Origin: Methylobacillus gramineus
Lineage (GTDB): Bacteria; Pseudomonadota; Gammaproteobacteria; Burkholderiales; Methylophilaceae
Assembly: GCF_020532675.1 (NCBI RefSeq)
Contig: NZ_JAJAVE010000001.1
Coordinates: 744,001-808,000 of the forward strand
Direction of reading: 5' to 3'
DNA length: 64,000 nt
The notes below the pieces were generated by a model. That model saw only the letters and a program-made list of their open reading frames with translations. It was not told where the DNA came from and did no database searches. Each line of letters opens with the position of its first letter. Positions within the stretch are counted from its first letter, which is position 1. The translations under genes were made by a program, and so were the position numbers. Below, one piece after another: positions 57,717-64,000 of the stretch.

Positions 57717-58136
57717 ATGTCTAGTCAACCCAGCAAAGCTTTGGAAACCTTCCCCAACCCTAACTCCGGCCGTGATATTCATATCCATATGGAGATACCA
57801 GAATTTACCTGCCTCTGTCCCAAAACAGGTCAGCCTGACTTTGCCGTGCTATATCTGGACTACATTCCTGATCAGACCTGCGTTGAATTGAAGAGCCTGA
57901 AGCTGTATATGTGGTCTTTCCGTGATGAAGGATGCTTCCATGAGGCGGTGACCAACCAGATACTGGATGACTTGGTAGCTGCCACCGATCCACGATTCAT
58001 GCGGCTTACTGCCAAGTTTTATGTACGCGGCGGGATTTTTACCAATGTTGTGGCAGAGCATCGTAAACCAGGCTGGCAGTCACACCCTCGCGTCGAACTG
58101 GCGCAATTTGATACTCAATCCAATATTCGTGGCTAA
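57717..58136 (+). CDS. queF: preQ0 reductase QueF (unimodular)
   Basis: A 139-aa NADPH-dependent nitrile reductase turning preQ0 into preQ1, an early queuosine step. The Cys of [13 protein letters not shown] (residue 34) and Asp of QPDF are the active site, and [20 protein letters not shown] is the QueF motif with Glu. It is the short, B. subtilis-like form, not the two-domain E. coli type. ATG 57717 is the family-like start; ATG 57690 is an alternative. Divergent from smc. Completes, with queG at 4.8 kb, two pathway steps in the window. Confidence 0.93.
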   Translation: MSSQPSKALETFPNPNSGRDIHIHMEIPEFTCLCPKTGQPDFAVLYLDYIPDQTCVELKSLKLYMWSFRDEGCFHEAVTNQILDDLVAATDPRFMRLTAKFYVRGGIFTNVVAEHRKPGWQSHPRVELAQFDTQSNIRG

Positions 58137-58161
58137 CTCCCTCAGAATGGAACTCTTCTAG

Positions 58162-60168
58162 ATGGCCTACGCCAAGCAAGCAAATATCGCCGTTCGATTA
58201 CGCGCCAGCACCTGGAACTTTGCGCGTCTTTTTGGTCCATACGCCCCCCTCGTGGTCATGACGCTGGTCGCGCTGGTGATATTCACCTTATCGCGAGCAG
58301 GCCTGGTCATTTGGCAACTGGAGCGTGTCACAGCAGTAGCAAGCTGGCAGGAGGTGCTGTTGCATGGCCTGCGTGTGGATACCATACAAATCGGCCTCAT
58401 GTGGTTGCCAGCGGTATTGCTGGCTCCTTTGTTTGCTTTTGGTAGCGCCTGGAAAAACTGGCGTCGGTTTACTTATTTCTGGGTTGTGCTGTGTACGAGT
58501 GCCATCATTCTATTAGAGCTTTCCACTCCCGGCTTTATTGCCGAGTACGACTCCAGGCCCAACCGCCTGTTTGTTGAGTATCTCAAGTATCCGCATGAAG
58601 TACTCTCCATGCTATGGGGAGGCTTCAAGATCCACTTGTTTGCGGGTGTTATAGGCACCGCCATCACAGCACTGGTGATGGGCTGGTTCATGCGGCCATG
58701 GTTGAGCCAGGAAATACGTTGGTCCAGGCTCAAGCTATGGCTCTGGCCACTGATTTTCTTGCTGACTGCACTGGTCATTCGCGGCACTATCAGCCATAGG
58801 CCAGCCAATCCTGCCATGTTTGCCAGAACTACCGACTCCATGGTCAACAGCCTGATACTGGACTCGCCCTGGTCACTGATTCACGCGATTTACAGCCTCA
58901 AGCATGAAAACACCTCCAGCGACATTTACGGCAATATGCCAGAGGAGGAAATTTTCCGTCTGGTACAGCAAACCCGCCAGCGTTTTGATGCCGGGTTTAA
59001 CCCAGCAGCCAATGAAGCGCTGCCCACGCTAACCCACCTCAAGCCTACCCGCCAGCGTGACCGCCCTCTGAATCTGGTGATCATCCTGGAGGAAAGCCTG
59101 GGCGCCACTTTTGTGCAGTCATTAGGTGGTGTGCCTGTCACTCCCGAGCTTGAGAAGTTGAAAGAACAAGGTTGGTGGTTTGAGCAAATGTATGCCACTG
59201 GCACTCGCTCAGTACGAGGCATTGAGGCAGTTGTGACCGGCTTTCAGCCTACACCCGCGCAAAGCGTGGTCAAGCTGTCTTTATCCCAGCGCAACTTCTT
59301 CACCATCGCATCCCTGCTGGAAGCAAAAGGCTACAGCACGGAATTTATCTATGGTGGGGAATCGCACTTTGACAATATGGTCGGTTTTTTCATGGGAAAT
59401 GGCTTCCAGCGTGAGCAGGACCAGGATAGCTATGTCAATCCGGCGTTTGTTGGCAGTTGGGGAGCCTCTGATGAGGATTTGTTCAACAAGACGCATGAAG
59501 AGATCAGCGCCAGTCATGCAAGTGGCAAGCCTTTCTTCACACTGGTATTTACTTCTTCCAATCATGCGCCATTTGAGTTCCCGGATGGGCGGATTGCCTT
59601 GCACGACCCGGTCAAGGCCACCGACAATAACGCCGTCAAATACGCAGACTATGCCTTAGGCCAGTTTTTCAAGAAGGCCCAACAGAGCGAATACTGGAAA
59701 GACACTTTGTTCATCGTGGTGGCAGACCACGACATCCGCGTGCATGGACATGACATGGTGCCACTTGAGCACTTTCATATTCCTGCATTAATTCTGGGGG
59801 CAGACATTACACCGCGGAAAATCCAAACCGTGGCCAGCCAGATAGACCTGCCGGTAACCGCACTTTCACTCATGGGCATAGAAGCTGAGCATCCAATGAC
59901 AGGCAGGGATATAAGCCGGGAAGGTGGTGACCCTATTGGGCGTGCGATGATGCAATTTGAGCAGAATTTCGCCTGGATGGAGGGCAACAAAGTGGTGGTA
60001 TTGCGCCCGGAAAAAGCACCGGCGCACGGCACATGGGATGTCAAGAACAAGAAATTCACCAGTGTGCCCAACGGCCCGCAGGACATGGAACAGCGCGCAC
60101 TGGCCAACTCCCTGCTCCCAGCGTTGCTTTACAGAGAACAACGCTACCATCTGCCAACGGCAGAATAA
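58162..60168 (+). CDS. LtaS/OpgB-type phosphoglycerol or phosphoethanolamine transferase
   Basis: A 668-aa membrane enzyme. About five N-terminal helices (30-230) precede a sulfatase-like periplasmic domain (300-640). NLVIILEESLGATFVQSLGG starts it, YATGTRSVRGIEAV holds the probable catalytic Thr region, YGGESHFDNM and VVADHDIRVHGHD bind metal. Relatives are LtaS and OpgB/MdoB, the latter adding phosphoglycerol to periplasmic glucans. With ndvB in this window, glucan decoration is an attractive but unproven role. The downstream GH/kinase gene starts 18 bp after, so the two should work together. Confidence 0.8.
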   Translation: MAYAKQANIAVRLRASTWNFARLFGPYAPLVVMTLVALVIFTLSRAGLVIWQLERVTAVASWQEVLLHGLRVDTIQIGLMWLPAVLLAPLFAFGSAWKNWRRFTYFWVVLCTSAIILLELSTPGFIAEYDSRPNRLFVEYLKYPHEVLSMLWGGFKIHLFAGVIGTAITALVMGWFMRPWLSQEIRWSRLKLWLWPLIFLLTALVIRGTISHRPANPAMFARTTDSMVNSLILDSPWSLIHAIYSLKHENTSSDIYGNMPEEEIFRLVQQTRQRFDAGFNPAANEALPTLTHLKPTRQRDRPLNLVIILEESLGATFVQSLGGVPVTPELEKLKEQGWWFEQMYATGTRSVRGIEAVVTGFQPTPAQSVVKLSLSQRNFFTIASLLEAKGYSTEFIYGGESHFDNMVGFFMGNGFQREQDQDSYVNPAFVGSWGASDEDLFNKTHEEISASHASGKPFFTLVFTSSNHAPFEFPDGRIALHDPVKATDNNAVKYADYALGQFFKKAQQSEYWKDTLFIVVADHDIRVHGHDMVPLEHFHIPALILGADITPRKIQTVASQIDLPVTALSLMGIEAEHPMTGRDISREGGDPIGRAMMQFEQNFAWMEGNKVVVLRPEKAPAHGTWDVKNKKFTSVPNGPQDMEQRALANSLLPALLYREQRYHLPTAE

Positions 60169-60186
60169 GAATAAACAAGCTTGACT

Positions 60187-62457
60187 ATGGATACCACGAA
60201 TAAACTTGAAACACCCCTTGCTGAGGGGCCGCCCAAAGCAAGACTGCCTCAGCCCTCCATGCTGACCTGGGAAATCATTCGCAAGGGCCTCAGCTACATC
60301 CTCCAGGGCAAGATGATGGTGTCAGATAGCCACCTGCCCCCTATGGCACATGATGTGCCAGTAGACTTTGCCGGTGTTGGGGTTGCCACCTCTGGTGACC
60401 TCTTGGTAGATGATTATGTCGTAGCGAGGTTGAAAGAATTAGGTATCAAGCAGGTGAGGCTGGATTTTAGCTATGCTGATATCAATGGAGATGCTTCACG
60501 CTTCCTGGAACGCCTGCTGAATGATGGCTTTTCCGTCATGCTGCATTTGGTGCAGCCGTTTGATGCTGCGATTGATATGGAAAACCAGCCCGCGCAATTC
60601 GCTTGGCGCAGATTCCTCCAGCAAGTCTTGGGGCAATTCGGTTCGCGCATCAGTCTGATTGAAGTGGGTTCCACCATTAATCGTAAACGCTGGGCGGGCT
60701 ATACCACTCCCGGCTTCCTCAAAGCCTGGGAAATTGCCTATCAGGAGGTCAAAAGCCGCCATATCAAGCTGGCAGGCCCCAATATCAGTGACTTCGAACC
60801 GCTATACAACATTGGCCTGCTCGATATCCTGCACAAGCTTGGGCAATTGCCGGATGTGCATACCAATAACTTGTTCTGCGAGCGCTCCACTGAGCCTGAA
60901 CGCTATGACCATCGCATTCTCAAATACAGGCAGGCCACCGCACTTAAATTTAACCTGGTAAAAAAAGCCCGCTTACTGAAGAAAATCACGACAGATCATC
61001 ACGTACCCGAGATCATGTCGCCGTCTGCGTTCTGGACGCTGCCACGTATATTGCGCCTGTTGCCGGATGGCGAGCAGAAACAGGCTGATTACCTGACCCG
61101 CTACCTGATCCTGTGCGCTGCCTCTGGCGCGCTCAGCAAAGCATTCTGGGGACCCTTGATCTGTCACAGGGAGGGCTTGATTGACGATGGAAGCGGCACT
61201 TATCCTGCTATTGAGCGCATTACGCACTATGCGAGCGTGACCGGGAACATTGACCAGTTCCGTCCGCGCCCCAGTTTTTATGCCATGAAAACCTTTTCTG
61301 GCATGATTCCCGGCCGTCATTACCTGGGCCCGTTACGTACCAGTCATGGACTGGAAATTCATGCCTTCAGCTCCGCTGATACCTTATTGCATGCTATCTG
61401 GATGACTAATGGCAAGGGCGCTGTACTGGCCGATCATTATGCACTGCAAGATTTAAGTGACGCCCACTACACTGACAGGGATGGCAGCCAGCCAACCGCA
61501 AGAATTGCACTTGCCAGCGAATCCCCTATTTATCTGCAATGGCCTATTTCCAGGAGTGTGGACTTGAAGCAAGAAAAAAGCCTGTTCGGCAATCTTTCCA
61601 TCCAGCGGCATGTTGAGGACAAATCACATCACGCCTTTAATGAAAACGGCTGGAGCGGTATTTATGTCGCCAGCGATGAAACAGAAGCGCAGCTACTGCA
61701 TCAGGCACTCAACCCGGCACTGATTGGCAAACCGCCCAAAGAGGCCCTGCTACGCAATGCGCGCAATGCCATATGGACCATCCCGGATCCACGACATCCT
61801 GATCGCAAGCTCGTGGTCAAACAACCGGTCAAGATGCATCTGCATAAAAAACTGTTAGACCAGTTCAAACTATCCAAGGCAAAACGTAGCTGGAATGGCA
61901 CCAATCAGCTCTTGCGTCGCGGGGTTGAGGCTGCCGCCCCTGTGGCATATTTTGAAAAGCGCGGCGACCGCTCGTTGCTGGAAAATTTCTATATTTGTGA
62001 GTTCGTCCCCACCGATTTCTCCATCCGCGATATTTTTGCCGCATTCAATGCCGGGCAGCAGACATATGAGGGCGTGACCGCAATGCAGATTTTCCCTCAA
62101 CTCACTCGCTACTTGCTGAACATGCACGACAAAGGGGTGTTTTTCAGGGATCTGTCTGGCGGTAATATCCTGGTGACTAAACAGGCAAATGAGCTGTTGG
62201 AGTTTTCATTGATCGATACTAACCGCGCCCATTTCTTCAATCACCCTACAGTGTTGGGAAAACGCCTGTCTGATCTGACCAGGGTGTGCGTCAAGCTGCC
62301 TTGGGAAAGTCGCGAACAATTGGTCGGCATGTATTTACAAGCGCTTAATCAAAAGTTTACGTTCAAGCACCGGCTGCCTTTTCATATCTACGATCTTAAA
62401 GTAGGCCTGAAAAAGAAATTCGGGCGTAAAGCGATTCGCCGTCTTTTCAAGAAATAA
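60187..62457 (+). CDS. TIM-barrel-like/LPS-kinase-like fusion protein
   Basis: A 756-aa cytosolic protein in two halves. Residues ~40-400 look like a glycoside-hydrolase-type barrel: GVGVATSGDLLVDDYVVARL, VRLDFSYADING, IEVGSTINRKRWAGY. Residues ~530-740 are a WaaP/Kdo-kinase-like kinase: KLVVKQPVKMHLHKKLLDQF, the catalytic-loop FFRDLSGGNIL near 652 and SLIDTNRAHF near 676. Sequence between them has no recognised domain. Start at ATG 60187 rather than TTG 60181. It follows the LtaS/OpgB-like gene by 18 bp and ends in a strong terminator. The fusion suggests sugar phosphorylation in envelope glycan work; substrate unknown. Confidence 0.65.
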   Translation: MDTTNKLETPLAEGPPKARLPQPSMLTWEIIRKGLSYILQGKMMVSDSHLPPMAHDVPVDFAGVGVATSGDLLVDDYVVARLKELGIKQVRLDFSYADINGDASRFLERLLNDGFSVMLHLVQPFDAAIDMENQPAQFAWRRFLQQVLGQFGSRISLIEVGSTINRKRWAGYTTPGFLKAWEIAYQEVKSRHIKLAGPNISDFEPLYNIGLLDILHKLGQLPDVHTNNLFCERSTEPERYDHRILKYRQATALKFNLVKKARLLKKITTDHHVPEIMSPSAFWTLPRILRLLPDGEQKQADYLTRYLILCAASGALSKAFWGPLICHREGLIDDGSGTYPAIERITHYASVTGNIDQFRPRPSFYAMKTFSGMIPGRHYLGPLRTSHGLEIHAFSSADTLLHAIWMTNGKGAVLADHYALQDLSDAHYTDRDGSQPTARIALASESPIYLQWPISRSVDLKQEKSLFGNLSIQRHVEDKSHHAFNENGWSGIYVASDETEAQLLHQALNPALIGKPPKEALLRNARNAIWTIPDPRHPDRKLVVKQPVKMHLHKKLLDQFKLSKAKRSWNGTNQLLRRGVEAAAPVAYFEKRGDRSLLENFYICEFVPTDFSIRDIFAAFNAGQQTYEGVTAMQIFPQLTRYLLNMHDKGVFFRDLSGGNILVTKQANELLEFSLIDTNRAHFFNHPTVLGKRLSDLTRVCVKLPWESREQLVGMYLQALNQKFTFKHRLPFHIYDLKVGLKKKFGRKAIRRLFKK

Positions 62458-62470
62458 AGCCTTTTAGTAG

Positions 62471-62507
62471 AAATAAAGAAGCCCGCAGAAAGCGGGCTTC
62501 TTTATTT
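62471..62507. terminator. Strong bidirectional terminator
   Basis: 16-bp arms AAATAAAGAAGCCCGC and GCGGGCTTCTTTATTT with loop AGAAA. Ends the fusion gene and also stops read-through from the tRNA genes. Confidence 0.9.
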
Positions 62508-62563
62508 GATTCGAACTACATCGAATGCATGCAATATTATTAATATCAATAACTTACATTTTC

Positions 62564-62639
62564 TGGCGTCCCCACGGGGATTCGAACCCCGGTCGCCTCC
62601 GTGAAAGGGAGGTGTCCTAGGCCTCTAGACGATGGGGAC
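62564..62639 (-). tRNA. tRNA-Glu (UUC)
   Basis: 76 nt with encoded CCA. Acceptor GTCCCCA pairs TGGGGAC, T-loop GGTTCGAATCC, anticodon stem CTCCC/GGGAG... loop CTTTCAC with anticodon TTC, which reads GAA/GAG. Confidence 0.95.
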
Positions 62640-62647
62640 TGATCGTC

Positions 62648-62675
62648 GGGTGTTCGGTACATGTACTGAACACCC
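62648..62675. other. 13-bp stem between tRNA-Ala and tRNA-Glu
   Basis: Arms GGGTGTTCGGTAC and GTACTGAACACCC, followed on the plus strand by a T6 run. On the tRNA strand no T-tract follows, so there it is probably a processing signal rather than a stop. Confidence 0.6.
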
Positions 62676-62680
62676 TTTTT

Positions 62681-62756
<76 letters not shown>

Positions 62757-62899
62757 GAAAAAGAGCCGCTATATTAATGATGACGGCATAGCCTGTCAAT
62801 GACCGAAGCTGAATTTATTTGGATAAGTGTATATTTTACTAAACACGTGATCACTCATCCAGTCGCAGACTGCTCTAAATAAAACATCTAAACCGTCCC
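62757..62899. other. Gap between pldA and the tRNA genes
   Basis: 143 bp. The tRNA promoter should lie here (minus strand); no boxes could be fixed. Confidence 0.4.
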
Positions 62900-64000
62900 T
62901 CATCTTGAAATAGAGATACCTAAACGAATTTGCGTATCTCGATCCCGATTGTAATCAAGAAGGGTTTCTCCATAGCCGGAAAATAGCTGCAAATGGGCAA
63001 AGGTACCCATGCGCGAAAGGATTCTATCGCTCAAGGGATAAGACACATCGATCTGCCCTGTTGCATAGCCAGCATTACCCTGTCGATAGAGGCCATTAAT
63101 CATTAAACCGTCATCTCGACCATACCTTACCTGCCAGTCGACATAGCCGCGATACTTCTGAATATCAGGATTGTCATCTTTTTCAATGTATCCATATATT
63201 TTAGGAAACAGTGTCAGGCGCTTGCCATTGGCCAAGTCCAGATACCAGCTAGGGCGAACATAGGCGATGTTCAATGACCTGGAATCCACACCGCCCTGAC
63301 CATTTGACTCGTGTTCCACACCAACACGCCATTCGTCAGGAAAAATACCGCGTGACTCCCCTGCCCAGCGGTAAAACAGGCTGGGCCTGTAGCTTGTATC
63401 GCGAAACGGGCTGGAATCTCCGCCAATATCCCATAACGTCGTTTGCGTATAAGCAAAGTATAGATTGCTCAGGAACGGGGCAAATTGCGCGACAGAGCCT
63501 TGTGGTTCAAAGGGTCTGTATTTAAAGCTGATCTGAAAACGGGCATCGGCACCTTGATCATGGCTGGAACCAACCAGAAAATAGGTGGACTCATTAGGCG
63601 ATATTGCGGGCTCATCCTCTGGCTTTGCAATCAGCACCTGAGGCGCGGCAACATTGCTGCTTGGCGTGGCATCAGGGCTCTCCTTCACGGCCAATACAGG
63701 GCCCGTATCGTCATCATTGCTAGATAACAGCAGCACACGGTTTGATGATTGATCCACTAGTTCTGCCCGTACCAGCCCAACAAAATCCTGCCCCGGGGCA
63801 CCGCTGTAAACACGTCCGGGATAACTGCTTTCGGCGGTGTCTTCCAGCGTAACTTCAATGACCTCAGAGGCCGTGGGGCCTGATAGCTTGAGATGCAATA
63901 TAGCTGGCCAGCTGCCTGCAGCTTGAGGCTTGATCACTTGCAGGGAAAGTTTTTGACCGATATTGACTGACTCAGTCTGCGGTACGATCAACCACGCCTC
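62900..64000 (-). CDS. pldA: Outer-membrane phospholipase A (PldA), N-terminus outside window
   Basis: The 3' end of an outer-membrane phospholipase A: the frame stays open to base 64000, so the true start and signal peptide are outside. Residues before ~150 form an N-terminal extension; the rest is a beta-barrel with the OMPLA catalytic His-Ser-Asn set in GVEHESNGQGGVDSRS, and LFPKIYGYIEKDDNPDI, then YRGYVDWQVRYG as barrel strands. The end RDTQIRLGISISR is a normal outer-membrane C-terminus. It hydrolyses phospholipids in the outer leaflet, a membrane repair role. A TTG at 63991 is internal and not a start. Confidence 0.88.
   Translation of the reverse strand, partial: EAWLIVPQTESVNIGQKLSLQVIKPQAAGSWPAILHLKLSGPTASEVIEVTLEDTAESSYPGRVYSGAPGQDFVGLVRAELVDQSSNRVLLLSSNDDDTGPVLAVKESPDATPSSNVAAPQVLIAKPEDEPAISPNESTYFLVGSSHDQGADARFQISFKYRPFEPQGSVAQFAPFLSNLYFAYTQTTLWDIGGDSSPFRDTSYRPSLFYRWAGESRGIFPDEWRVGVEHESNGQGGVDSRSLNIAYVRPSWYLDLANGKRLTLFPKIYGYIEKDDNPDIQKYRGYVDWQVRYGRDDGLMINGLYRQGNAGYATGQIDVSYPLSDRILSRMGTFAHLQLFSGYGETLLDYNRDRDTQIRLGISISR

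Overview
The window looks like a chromosomal segment of a betaproteobacterium, most plausibly a methylotroph-type Methylophilaceae/Nitrosomonadales genome. The case rests on gene order and protein flavour: the queG | tsaE-amiC-mutL-miaA block, smc-zipA-ligA in one operon, a PEP-CTERM protein, MnmC, msrPQ, and a very large cyclic beta-glucan synthase. No rRNA, phage, plasmid or CRISPR locus is visible. Most genes are housekeeping. Accessory material lies at about 25.8-26.7, 36-42 and 44.7-46.3 kb.

Layout. 0-4.7 kb: a secreted orphan, then a four-gene minus-strand operon (ArnT-like GT-C transferase, ArnC-like GT2, GtrA flippase-like protein, YdjC/NaxD-type deacetylase) that resembles a lipid A amino-sugar decoration pathway. 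4.8-12 kb: queG diverges from tsaE with abutting start codons, followed by amiC, an ABM protein, mutL, a PEP-CTERM protein and miaA. 12-21 kb: dapC, pilU, an EAL-CBS-GGDEF protein, a TPR/O-GlcNAc-transferase-like protein and mnmC. 21-25.8 kb: modABC behind a ModE-like operator, and an OafA-type O-acyltransferase. 26-35 kb: a CsbD protein, a 35-aa membrane miniprotein and the 2847-aa NdvB-like glucan synthase. 35-42 kb: a Crp-family regulator, several tiny (30-91 aa) proteins with good ribosome binding sites, a DUF3309 protein, a haem-oxygenase-like (HDO) protein that seems to lack its metal ligands, a GAF protein behind a C15 tract, a transposase remnant and AT-rich orphans. 42-50 kb: pepN, a Lys-rich miniprotein, a GT14 glycosyltransferase with an internal G8 tract, an MscS-like membrane protein and msrPQ. 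49-58 kb: the smc-zipA-ligA-cysQ-TPR operon diverging from queF. 58-64 kb: an LtaS/OpgB-type transferase, a TIM-barrel/LPS-kinase-like fusion, tRNA-Glu, tRNA-Ala and a partial pldA.

Themes. Several loci act on the envelope: the amino-sugar operon, OafA, NdvB, GT14, the OpgB-like protein with the fusion kinase, and PldA. Two enzymes of the queuosine pathway (queF, queG) and three other tRNA modifiers (tsaE, miaA, mnmC) are present. The Mo-transport operon serves molybdoenzymes, one of which (msrP) is in the window. The least explained material is the set of membrane miniproteins around the Crp-like regulator and upstream of ndvB, and the two long poly-C/poly-G tracts.

All calls come from reading the sequence and its translations. 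No database search or structure prediction was run. Functional names rest on recognised motifs and family memory.
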